Assembly (NCBI GenBank): GCA_964452915.1 | Contig: CAYVNW010000004.1 | Span: 26,224-90,223 of the forward strand | DNA from: Colivivens sp964452915 | GTDB taxonomy: Bacteria > Bacteroidota > Bacteroidia > Bacteroidales > Bacteroidaceae | DNA: 64,000 nucleotides | Reading direction: 5' to 3' | Shown: positions 36,164 to 46,000 of the stretch, one piece after another | Numbering within the stretch: position 1 is the stretch's first letter | Layout: every line of letters begins with the position of its first letter | The notes under the pieces: model-generated | Told to the model about the DNA's origin: nothing | The model's database searches: none | Seen by the model: only the letters and a program-made list of their open reading frames with translations | Translations under genes and position numbers: made by a program

Positions 36164-39100
36164 TCAATATTCACCCCAATGCTTGATTTCGAGTTTGTCG
36201 AACCCATACCTACAGAATGCATATATGTAGGCCGACGCAAGACGGGAGTTGGTTATCAGCGGTATGTTGTAGTCAATTGCCGCACGTCGGATAAGATAGC
36301 CATTCTGCAATTCGCGTTGCGTATGGTTCTTCGGAATGTTTATTACCAAGTCGACTTTGTGATTGCGTATGTAGTCCAGCACATTTGGTTTGTTCTCCGA
36401 ATCAGGCCAGTGCAACACCTCGGAAGGAATGTCCGATTGGGCAAGGAACTGAGCCGTACCACTTGTAGCATACAACTTGTAACCTGCCTTGTGCAGGGTG
36501 TCGGCTGCCTGCAGGAGATCGACCTTTGAGCGTGCTTCTCCAGATGAAATCAATATGCCTTTCTGCTTATCCGGAATGTGATGCCCCACAGAAAGCATAC
36601 TCTTCAGCAATGCCTCATAATAATTGTCACCTAAACAGGCGACCTCACCCGTTGATGCCATGTCGACGCCAAGAATAGGATCCGCTTTCAGCAGGCGTGC
36701 GAACGAGAACTGCGACGACTTTACTCCTACATAGTCGATATCGGCAAAGTTCTTGCCAAACGGCTCCACTTCCTTACCAAGCATAATTTCAGTTGCCATG
36801 CCAATGAAGTTAAATTTAGTCACTTTAGACACGAAAGGGAAACTGCGGCTGGCTCGCAGGTTGCATTCAATAACTCTCAACTCATTGTCCTTTGCAAGGA
36901 ATTGAATATTGAAAGGGCCCGATATATTCAGAGCTTCAGCAATCTTTCGTGCTGTACGCTTGATGCGCCTGATGGTTTCAAAATATAGTTTTTGAGCGGG
37001 GAACACCACTGTAGCGTCGCCAGAATGAACACCAGCATATTCAATATGTTCGCTGATGGCATAACATTTGATGATGCCATGCTGAGCAACAGCATCGATC
37101 TCAACTTCTTTGGTGCGCTGCAGGAACTCTGTTACCACGACTGGATGTTCCTGGCTGACCACAGCTGCATTTTTCAGAGCACTCTCAAGTTCGTCACGAT
37201 TTGATACCACACGCATTGCGGCACCCGAAAGAACATAGGATGGGCGTATCATCACCGGCAGTCCGACCTCATCGACAAACTCATATATTTCTTCCATATG
37301 CGTCAGTTCCTTCCACCGAGGCTGATCGATGCCCAAGCTGTCGCACATTTCAGAGAATTTCTGACGGTCTTCTGCTATATCAATGGACTTAGCAGACGTA
37401 CCCAAGATATTTATCCCCTGCCTGTCAAGCAAAAGAGCCAGGTTGTTAGGAATCTGTCCGCCGGTACTCACAATCACACCCATAGGTTCTTCCAAATCAC
37501 AGATGTCGAGTACCCGTTCGAGCGTCAACTCATCGAAGAAGAGACGGTCGCACACATCATAATCAGTACTTACCGTCTCAGGATTATAGTTTATCATTAT
37601 CGCGCGGTAGCCCATCTCCTGTATTTTCTTGATGGCAGCCACGCCGCACCAGTCGAACTCGACGGAAGAACCGATACGGTAGGCACCCGAGCCAAGTACT
37701 ATAACCGATTTACCGTCGTGCGCAAAGTCTACATCTGATTCACTTCCGTTGTACGTCAGATACAAGTAATTCGTTTGGGCAGGGTATTCACCTGCCATGG
37801 TGTCGATTTGTTTCACCACAGGAAGTATTCCGTATCGTTTACGCAAGGCACGGACATCCAATCCTTTTTCATGCGGGTTGACAATCTCGTCCTTAATTAC
37901 GATTTTCCCGATTTGATAGTCAGAGAATCCCATCATCTTCGCCACTTTAAGTAATTCCAGCGGAAGAGTTTCGATTTGGTCGAATTGCTCTAACTCATTC
38001 TTTATGTTGTATATGTTTTGCAAGCGGAAAAGGAACCAGCGGTCAATTTTTGTAATATCGTGCAACTGGTCGATAGTATATCCCATATCGAATGCAAGCG
38101 CGATAGCCGGTAAACGTTTGTCGGTCGGGTTATGCAATTCATAGTCTACATCGGGCACATTGACAGTATTGGCTACAAAACCGTGGAGTCCCTGCCCCAC
38201 CATACGTATACCCTTCTGTATCGCCTCTTCGAAAGTCCGACCGATAGCCATAACTTCACCGACCGACTTCATTGACGAACCTATCAGTTTAGATACTCCG
38301 TCGAACTTTCCGAGATCCCAACGCGGAATCTTCACAACGACATAATCAAGTGCGGGCTCGAAGAAAGCAGATGTGACCTTAGTAACTGAATTTTTGATTT
38401 CGTCCAACCCGTAGCCAAGGCCTAACTTGGCAGCTACAAAGGCAAGCGGGTAGCCTGTAGCCTTAGAAGCCAAGGCAGATGAACGGCTCAAACGGGCGTT
38501 CACCTCAATCACACGATAGTCATCGCTATTAGGGTCAAGAGCATATTGCACATTACATTCACCAATTATACCCACACGACGGACAATCTTGATGGCAATC
38601 TGACGGAGTTTGTGATACTCATGGTCGCTTAATGTCTGTGAGGGAGCGACTACGATGCTTTCCCCTGTATGAATGCCAAGAGGGTCAAAATTCTCCATGT
38701 TACATACAGTGATACAATTATCATATTTATCACGTACTACTTCATATTCTATTTCCTTCCATCCTTTGAGAGATTCCTCGATCAAAATTTGTGGAGAGAA
38801 AGTAAACGCTGAACTTGCAAGTTTCCGAAGTTCTTCGTCATTATTACAAAAACCGGAGCCCAGTCCTCCAAGCGTAAAAGCGGCACGCACAATTATGGGA
38901 TAACCTATTTCTCTCACAACCTCCAAAGCCTCATCAATGGAATTCACGGCAACGCTATGGGCTGTCTTCACTCCAATGCTATGCATCATCTCGGCAAAAC
39001 GCTCACGATCCTCGGTATCTATAATTGACTGTACAGGCGTACCAATTACTTTCACATTATATGTCTCAAGGATTCCACTTTCATAGAGCCGCACACCACA

Positions 39101-39385
39101 ATTCAAAGCTGTTTGTCCACCAAACGACAACATGATTGCATCGGGCCGTTCTTTGATGATGACCTTCTCTACGAATTCGGGAGTGATGGGCAGATAATAT
39201 ATATGATCGGCAACACCTTCGGATGTTTGCACAGTAGCGATATTCGGGTTGATGAGGATAGTGAACTTTCCTTCTTCGTGCAGAGCCTTCAATGCCTGCG
39301 ACCCGGAATAGTCGAACTCACCCGACTCTCCGATTTTCAATGCTCCACTACCTAATATCAGTATTTTATTCAGTTCAGAGTTCAT
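36164..39385 (-). CDS. carB: Carbamoyl-phosphate synthase large subunit
   Basis: A 1073-residue enzyme, the usual length. Two homologous ATP-grasp halves are visible (GSGALKIGESGEFDYSGSQALKAL at the start and GSGAYRIGSSVEFDWCGVAAIK about residue 560), followed by the C-terminal regulatory domain (KGILISSGEARSKVDL, SGTAQFL). It makes carbamoyl phosphate from bicarbonate, ammonia delivered by CarA, and ATP, for pyrimidine and arginine synthesis. It is the last gene of the gltB-gltD-dapL-carA-carB group, 41 bp after carA. Confidence 0.98.
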   Translation of the reverse strand: MNSELNKILILGSGALKIGESGEFDYSGSQALKALHEEGKFTILINPNIATVQTSEGVADHIYYLPITPEFVEKVIIKERPDAIMLSFGGQTALNCGVRLYESGILETYNVKVIGTPVQSIIDTEDRERFAEMMHSIGVKTAHSVAVNSIDEALEVVREIGYPIIVRAAFTLGGLGSGFCNNDEELRKLASSAFTFSPQILIEESLKGWKEIEYEVVRDKYDNCITVCNMENFDPLGIHTGESIVVAPSQTLSDHEYHKLRQIAIKIVRRVGIIGECNVQYALDPNSDDYRVIEVNARLSRSSALASKATGYPLAFVAAKLGLGYGLDEIKNSVTKVTSAFFEPALDYVVVKIPRWDLGKFDGVSKLIGSSMKSVGEVMAIGRTFEEAIQKGIRMVGQGLHGFVANTVNVPDVDYELHNPTDKRLPAIALAFDMGYTIDQLHDITKIDRWFLFRLQNIYNIKNELEQFDQIETLPLELLKVAKMMGFSDYQIGKIVIKDEIVNPHEKGLDVRALRKRYGILPVVKQIDTMAGEYPAQTNYLYLTYNGSESDVDFAHDGKSVIVLGSGAYRIGSSVEFDWCGVAAIKKIQEMGYRAIMINYNPETVSTDYDVCDRLFFDELTLERVLDICDLEEPMGVIVSTGGQIPNNLALLLDRQGINILGTSAKSIDIAEDRQKFSEMCDSLGIDQPRWKELTHMEEIYEFVDEVGLPVMIRPSYVLSGAAMRVVSNRDELESALKNAAVVSQEHPVVVTEFLQRTKEVEIDAVAQHGIIKCYAISEHIEYAGVHSGDATVVFPAQKLYFETIRRIKRTARKIAEALNISGPFNIQFLAKDNELRVIECNLRASRSFPFVSKVTKFNFIGMATEIMLGKEVEPFGKNFADIDYVGVKSSQFSFARLLKADPILGVDMASTGEVACLGDNYYEALLKSMLSVGHHIPDKQKGILISSGEARSKVDLLQAADTLHKAGYKLYATSGTAQFLAQSDIPSEVLHWPDSENKPNVLDYIRNHKVDLVINIPKNHTQRELQNGYLIRRAAIDYNIPLITNSRLASAYIYAFCRYGFDKLEIKHWGEY

Positions 39386-39426
39386 AAATAGTATTTTTGT
39401 TTTAAGTCTGTAAGTTGACGCCAGAA

Positions 39427-40485
39427 TTATAGATTATTGATAAACCGTTCGAAAAGTGGCATCGAGTCAACTGGTCCGCTTGACGCCTCAGGATGGAATT
39501 GAGTAGAAAAGAAAGGCTTGGTCCGATGCTGTATGCCTTCATTGGTACCATCGTTAAGATTCACATAAGATGTTTCCCAATCATCGGGCAGAGTTGAATC
39601 GTCGATAGCAAATCCATGGTTTTGCGAGGTGATCATACACTTATGGGTGCCTGCTTCACGAACAGGTACGTTGTGTCCTCTGTGGCCATATTTCAATTTA
39701 TATGTTTTCGCTCCGGCAGCAAGAGCAAGCAGTTGATTTCCCAAACAGATTCCCATTATGGGCTTATCTTGGGTTATCGCCCATTTCAGATGTTCAATTG
39801 TCTCTTTACATAACGAAGGGTCACCAGGACCGTTAGATACAAACAATCCATCGTAATGCTCACTACGAAAATCATAATTCCACGGCACGCGCTTTACGGT
39901 GACATCAAACTTCAACAGGCAGCGTAGAATATTATTTTTCATACCGCAATCAATTAAAAGGACCTTCTTGCTACCATGTCCATAAGTATGCAGTTCACTT
40001 ATCGACACTTCAGACACAAGGTTACGTTTGTTAGGATCGGTCATCTCGACATCAACCCCATCGAACACGATTTTGCCCAACATAGCACCATTGTCGCGTA
40101 ATTTCTTTGTCAACACACGCGTGTCGATTCCACACAGCGCAGGGACCTTATTTTGTTTAAGCCAAGCCGACAGACTGCGACTGGAGTCCCAATGACTGTA
40201 TTTATCAGAATAGTTAGAAATCACTAAAGCCTGGCATTGGATTTTCTCGGATTCGAAGAAACATGAAACCCCGTCGACTGTTTCGTCATCGGGTACGCCA
40301 TAATTACCAATCATAGGATACGTAGGGACAAGAATTTGCCCACGATACGACGGGTCAGTAAGACTTTCGGGATAGCCTGTCATTGCTGTGTAGAAACACA
40401 ATTCGCCCGCCACGGATTTCTCATACCCAAAAGAATAGCCCTCAAACTCAGAGCCGTCTTCAAGCATTAACGTTGCTTTCCTCAT
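39427..40485 (-). CDS. carA: Carbamoyl-phosphate synthase small subunit (glutaminase)
   Basis: A 352-residue class I glutamine amidotransferase that releases ammonia from glutamine and channels it to CarB. The N-terminal domain begins MLEDGSEFEGYSFGYEKSVAGE; the catalytic cysteine is in MGICLGNQLLALA and the His-Glu pair in STQFHPEASSG. The usual CLGHQ is CLGNQ here. It lies 20 bp downstream of dapL and 41 bp upstream of carB. Confidence 0.97.
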   Translation of the reverse strand: MRKATLMLEDGSEFEGYSFGYEKSVAGELCFYTAMTGYPESLTDPSYRGQILVPTYPMIGNYGVPDDETVDGVSCFFESEKIQCQALVISNYSDKYSHWDSSRSLSAWLKQNKVPALCGIDTRVLTKKLRDNGAMLGKIVFDGVDVEMTDPNKRNLVSEVSISELHTYGHGSKKVLLIDCGMKNNILRCLLKFDVTVKRVPWNYDFRSEHYDGLFVSNGPGDPSLCKETIEHLKWAITQDKPIMGICLGNQLLALAAGAKTYKLKYGHRGHNVPVREAGTHKCMITSQNHGFAIDDSTLPDDWETSYVNLNDGTNEGIQHRTKPFFSTQFHPEASSGPVDSMPLFERFINNL

Positions 40486-40505
40486 ATTTATTTATAATGA
40501 ATCTA

Positions 40506-41702
40506 TTATAACATTTTCTTTATTCTGTCCATTGCTTCAACGCTGTTTTCTCTCGTTCCGAACGCAGTGATCCGTATGAAGCCTTCGCCATTGCTCCCGA
40601 AGCCCTCACCTGGTGTAGTCACCACATTAGCATCATTCAACAAACGGTCAAAGAACGACCATGAGTCCTCACCATGAGGTGTGGACACCCATATATACGG
40701 AGAATGCTGCCCTCCATAAACTTTCAGTCCAAGCTTCACAAGGCTTTCACGTATAATCCGTGCATTCTCCATGTAATAGTCGATTGACTGCTTGACTTGC
40801 AGCTGCCCTTCATCAGAAAACACAGCTTCCGCTCCTCTCTGTGATATATAAGAAGCACCATTGAACTTACTGCACTGACGACGTTCCCAAAAATCATTGA
40901 GACACACCTTTTCATTTCTTTCTGCCCGTACTTTCAATTCCATAGGGATAATTGTATAGCCGCAACGGACACCGGTGAAACCCGCAGTCTTAGAAAAACT
41001 TCGGAATTCTATGGCACATTCTCTCGCACCTTCGATTTCAAATATAGAATGAGGCAACTCATCATCCTGTATAAATGCTTCATAGGCGGCATCATATAAA
41101 ATCAATGCATCATTCCGTCGGGCATAATTGACCCACATGGTCAATTTCTCCCTGGAAATTACCGCACCGGTTGGATTATTAGGATAACATAAATAAATAA
41201 TATCCAAATGCTTATCAGGTATATCACCGGTAAAATCATTAGATTCCGTACATGGAATAAACTCTATTTGCCTGCCTGCCATGATGTTTGTATCTACATA
41301 AACAGGATATACAGGATCTGTAATGCCCACAATATTGTCGACCGACAGAATATCACCTATATTTCCGGTATCGCTTTTTGCTCCGTCGTTGATGAATACC
41401 TCCTGACGCGTAAGTTTTATACCTAGCGGTGCAAAATCATGTTGAATGATTGCATCAATCAAAAAAGGATAACCATGTTCAGGTCCATATCCATGAAACG
41501 ATTTTGCATTACCACAGTCATCGACAGCCTTGTGCATGGCATCGATGGAAGCCTGTGGGAGAGGGCGGGTGACATCACCGATGCCCAAACGTATAATTCG
41601 AGCATCAGGATGTTCCGACTGATATTCAGCGACTCTTTGTGCAATCTCCTCAAAAAGATAATTGTGTGAGAGCCTCGTAAAATTTACGTTTAACTTAGTC
41701 AT
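40506..41702 (-). CDS. dapL: LL-diaminopimelate aminotransferase
   Basis: A 398-residue PLP enzyme that converts tetrahydrodipicolinate directly to LL-diaminopimelate with glutamate as amino donor, a shortcut in lysine and peptidoglycan synthesis. It shows IIRLGIGDVTRPLP, FHGYGPEHGYPFLIDAI, YLCYPNNPTGAVI and the PLP lysine in SFSKTAGFTGVRCGYT, all typical of DapL. Its ATG overlaps the gltD stop (ATGA), so it is coupled to glutamate synthase, the source of its amino donor. Confidence 0.96.
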   Translation of the reverse strand: MTKLNVNFTRLSHNYLFEEIAQRVAEYQSEHPDARIIRLGIGDVTRPLPQASIDAMHKAVDDCGNAKSFHGYGPEHGYPFLIDAIIQHDFAPLGIKLTRQEVFINDGAKSDTGNIGDILSVDNIVGITDPVYPVYVDTNIMAGRQIEFIPCTESNDFTGDIPDKHLDIIYLCYPNNPTGAVISREKLTMWVNYARRNDALILYDAAYEAFIQDDELPHSIFEIEGARECAIEFRSFSKTAGFTGVRCGYTIIPMELKVRAERNEKVCLNDFWERRQCSKFNGASYISQRGAEAVFSDEGQLQVKQSIDYYMENARIIRESLVKLGLKVYGGQHSPYIWVSTPHGEDSWSFFDRLLNDANVVTTPGEGFGSNGEGFIRITAFGTRENSVEAMDRIKKML

Positions 41703-43051
41703 ACATTTGTATTTGATAAATAATTATCTACTTCTTGTGCAGTTTGGCGGCCACTTGCAATTGCTCTTACAACAAGACTTGCGCCCGACTTGGCATCGCC
41801 TGCCACAAACACATTGCCGGCAAAAGCAGGATGCTCAGGACGTAGGAATCCCATTGCAAGAAGCACCATTTCACATTCTATGGTTTCTTTCTTACCAGTA
41901 GGCTTCATCTGTGGACGTTCCCCATCAGGCGACGGGATCCATTCGACTTCCTCAATCTCTGCTCCTCTAAGGTTTCCTGCGCCATCGTCAATAAACCGGT
42001 TTGTCGTAAGGCACCACCGACGCTCACATCCTTCCTCATGGCTGGTGGTAGTCTTAAGAATTATTGGCCACTGAGGCCATGGTGTTGCAGGATTGTATCC
42101 GACTGGAGGCTTAGGCATTATCTCTATTTGTATGATTTTCTTTGCTCCCTGACGATTACATGTTCCTATACAGTCACTGCCGGTGTCGCCACCTCCAATA
42201 ACCAATACAGTCTTGCCTTTTGCGTTGACCGGCTCTTCATTGCTTACATCCTCGCCGGTCAATATCTTATTTTGCTGGCTTAGCAATTCCAATGCGAAAT
42301 ACACGCCTTTATATTCCCGTCCCGGGACCTTGAGGTCGCGAGCAACTGGAGTGCCGGTTGAAATGACGTATGCATCGAAACCGGCAGGCAAATTAGCTGT
42401 GTCCACCTCGGTATTCATTTGGAATTTTATACCCTCAGCTGCCATAACATCAGCACGTCGGTTTATGACATACTTGTCAAGCTTGAAGTTTGGTATTCCA
42501 TAACGCACGAGTCCGCCAATAGAATTGTGTTTGTCAAACAGCGTCACTTCATATCCCCTTTTGTTAAGCTGCACTGCAACAGACATACCGGAAGGTCCGG
42601 CTCCAATTACAGCAACTCTCTTACCATTGCGTTCATAAGTATGCGGAACTACGAATCCCTCGTTAAAGGCTTTTTCTATAATAGAACATTCGTTCTCGCG
42701 TATAGTCACAGGCTCATTAATGCAATGATTGAGCACACAACTCTTTTCGCAAAGCGCAGGACAGACACGTCCTGTGAATTCAGGAAAATCATTTGTTGCA
42801 GCAAGCAGTTTAAAAGCGAGCTCCCATTTCCCTTTATATACAGCGTCTTGCCACTCAGGCTGTTTATTTCCCAACGGACAAGCCCAATGACAAAACGGGA
42901 CACCACAATCCATACATCTTGAAGCCTGCAAGCGGCGTTCACTCTCATTTAAAGTCTGCTCAACCTCTGCAAAGTCCCTTATTCTTTCATATATTGGTCT
43001 GTGACCAGCCTCTTGGCGCGGTACAGTTAAAAATGCTTTTGGATTTCCCAT
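41699..43051 (-). CDS. gltD: Glutamate synthase small subunit
   Basis: A 450-residue NADPH-dependent oxidoreductase subunit. The N-terminal cysteines (CMDCGVPFCHWACPLGN and CPALCEKSCVLNHC) bind 4Fe-4S clusters. Two dinucleotide-binding sites follow: VAVIGAGPSGMSVA for FAD and VLVIGGGDTGSDC for NADPH. It passes electrons to GltB. It lies 11 bp downstream of gltB and overlaps dapL by 4 bases. Confidence 0.97.
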   Translation of the reverse strand: MGNPKAFLTVPRQEAGHRPIYERIRDFAEVEQTLNESERRLQASRCMDCGVPFCHWACPLGNKQPEWQDAVYKGKWELAFKLLAATNDFPEFTGRVCPALCEKSCVLNHCINEPVTIRENECSIIEKAFNEGFVVPHTYERNGKRVAVIGAGPSGMSVAVQLNKRGYEVTLFDKHNSIGGLVRYGIPNFKLDKYVINRRADVMAAEGIKFQMNTEVDTANLPAGFDAYVISTGTPVARDLKVPGREYKGVYFALELLSQQNKILTGEDVSNEEPVNAKGKTVLVIGGGDTGSDCIGTCNRQGAKKIIQIEIMPKPPVGYNPATPWPQWPIILKTTTSHEEGCERRWCLTTNRFIDDGAGNLRGAEIEEVEWIPSPDGERPQMKPTGKKETIECEMVLLAMGFLRPEHPAFAGNVFVAGDAKSGASLVVRAIASGRQTAQEVDNYLSNTNV

Positions 43052-43062
43052 AATACAATAAA

Positions 43063-46000
43063 TTAATAGTCGCGTTCTACATTACTTATTCGCTTCTCAA
43101 GATTTCTCATAGCTTCTTCATGCAGTACTTTCTTATACTCTATAGGAGTAACTTGAATGAACTGCTCAACATACTCACTCCAATTGTCAAGCATCTGTTT
43201 TGCAAGTGCCGAGCCGGTATGCAGATAGTGCTTCAACACAAGGTCATGCAATTCTTCACGCCGTGCACGTTCCTCGATAAGGCCCAATTCAATCATATCC
43301 ATATTGCAGTAGTAGTCAAAATCTTGATTTTTGTTCCAGACATAAGCAAGACCTCCCGACATACCGGCAGCAAAGTTCCTACCTGTAGTTCCGAGAACCA
43401 CCACCCGTCCTCCTGTCATATATTCACAACAATGGTCGCCAGTCCCTTCCACTACAGCAATAGCTCCGGAATTACGTACAGCGAAACGCTCACCGACTCT
43501 GCCATTTATATATACTTCACCGCTTGTTGCACCATAGAGCAATGTATTACCTCCGATAATATTGTCTTGAGCATTGAACTTAGAATGCTTTGGAGGGTAT
43601 AGACTGATACAACCACCTGAAAGACCTTTTCCCATATAGTCATTCGTCTCTCCTTCCAAACTGAATGATATTCCTTTCATTAGGAAAGCGCCGAAACTCT
43701 GACCTGCAGAACCTTTGAATCTAACATTTATAGAACCGTCAGGCAGTCCTTTGCCTCCATACTTCTTTGCGATTTCACCAGACAGCATGGCACCAACTGA
43801 CCTATTGGTGTTGATTATGTCATAAGCGAGAGTGACATTCCTGCCTAATTCGACATAATCCTTAGTCGACATTATCATATCACGGTCAAGCACGTCATAG
43901 ATTTTATGCATTGGATGTACATCCATATGGATAGAACTTCCATTATCGACAAAAGCCAGGATCTTACTAAAATCAAGTTGGCCTGTCTTGTCGTTAAGTT
44001 TATCATGATCAATCTCTATCATGTCTGTACGCCCTATCATATCTTCAAACCTGCGGAAACCCATCTCTGCCATATACTCACGAACCTCACGGGCAAGGAA
44101 TGTATAGAAATTAACAAGATAGTCTGCACGGCCCAGAAAATGCTTACGCAAACGAGGATCCTGAGTGGCAACGCCGACAGGACACGCATTTGTATGACAT
44201 TTACGCATAAGTAGGCAACCGAGCACAATCAGTTGCGCTGTTCCAAATCCGAACTGACCTGCACCAAGCAAAGCCATAGCTACAACATCCCGTCCGGTCT
44301 TCAACTGACCATCAACTTGTATTTCAATTTGTCCTCTCAATCCGTTAAGTACCAAAGTCTGCTGAGTTTCAACCAGACCGATCTCAGGTGATATTCCTGC
44401 ATAACGCACAGACGAAGCCGGAGATGCACCCGTACCGCCTTCCGCTCCTGAAATTACCACAATGTCAGCCTTTGCCTTAGCAACACCTGCGGCAATCGTG
44501 CCAACACCACTTTCAGCAACGAGTTTCACACTGATTTGAGCATCAGGATTCACATTCTTCAAATCGAAGATAAGTTGGGATAAATCTTCTATTGAATAAA
44601 TATCATGATGTGGAGGCGGTGAGATCAAAGAAATTTCAGGGATTGAGTGACGTGTCTTTGCAATAATCTCATTAACTTTGAATCCTGGCAACTGACCACC
44701 TTCTCCTGGTTTTGCACCTTGTGCTATCTTAATTTGGATTTCTTGGGCATTAACAAGATATTCGGTAGTCACACCAAATCTGCCGGAAGCTACTTGCTTT
44801 ACAGCACTACTTAGTGAAATACCATCGACCTTTGCCTTGAAACGCTCTTCATCTTCACCTCCTTCGCCTGTATTGCTTCGGCTGCCTATCTTATTCAACG
44901 CTAACGCGATTGTTTCATGCGCCTCTTTACTGAGAGCCCCGAACGACATTGCAGCACCAATAAATCGCTTCATGATACTTTCTTCCGGCTCTACCTCTTC
45001 CAACGGAATTGGATTGGACTTAAACTTAAAATACTGCCTGAGGAATAGCGGGTCCTTTACGTCATCGATAAGGTGTGTGAACTCTTTAAATTTCTTGTAA
45101 CTTCCTGTACGGGTAGCCAATTGAAGTGTTGCTATCGCATCTGGAGTCCATGCATGTTTAATGCCATCTTTACGATAAGAATATTGGCCGACGAGCGGAA
45201 GGATATCGGAGACAGGCTGACAGAAGCCTTGATTGTGCATACGTACGGCATCGATTGCGATATTTTTCAAGCCAATACCGCCAACAGACGACGTTGCTGT
45301 ACCAAAATACTTTCTCAACAAATCTTCATTCAGTCCTATGGATTCAAATATTTTAGCTCCACGATAAGAGCGTATAGTACTAATACCCATCTTACTCATA
45401 ATCTTCAACAAACCTTTATCAATTGCCTTAATATAATTGTGTTCGGCTGTTGAGTAGTCAAGTTGAATCTCGCCATGTTTTACTAAATCATCAATTACAG
45501 CAAATGCCATATATGGATTTATGGCACTGGCTCCATAACCTAATAAAAGCGCCGCATGCATTACTTCACGGATTTCGCCACTTTCAACAATCAATGCAGT
45601 CTGTACCCGTTTCTGTACCGACAACAAATAATGATGTATAGCACTGACAGCAAGCAAGGAAGGAATCGCTGCATGTTCTGAATCAATTCCACGGTCACTC
45701 AATATTATATAATTAATTCCTTCATCAACGGATTTTTCTGCCTGACGACAAAGTTCTTCTATCTTATCTGCCATACCTTGCACACCCTTTTCCGCATCAA
45801 ATAGAATTGAAAGCTTTTCAGTATTAAATCCTTTATAACGAATGTTACAAAGCAAGTCCAACTCTGTATTTGTCAACACAGGCTGTGGCAAGCGCACCAT
45901 CTTGCAATGAGATTCATTTGGAGTCAGAATATTCATTCCCACAGCACCTATATATTCAGTCAGAGACATTACCAACTCTTCACGAATTGGATCAATAGGA

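Noticed and set aside
36080..36529. Plus-strand frame of 149 codons
   Set aside because: It is a shadow of the carB 3' end on the other strand.
39427..40485. CarA with CLGNQ instead of CLGHQ as a sign of inactivity
   Set aside because: The catalytic Cys, His and Glu are all present and the change is outside the triad, so the enzyme is probably active.
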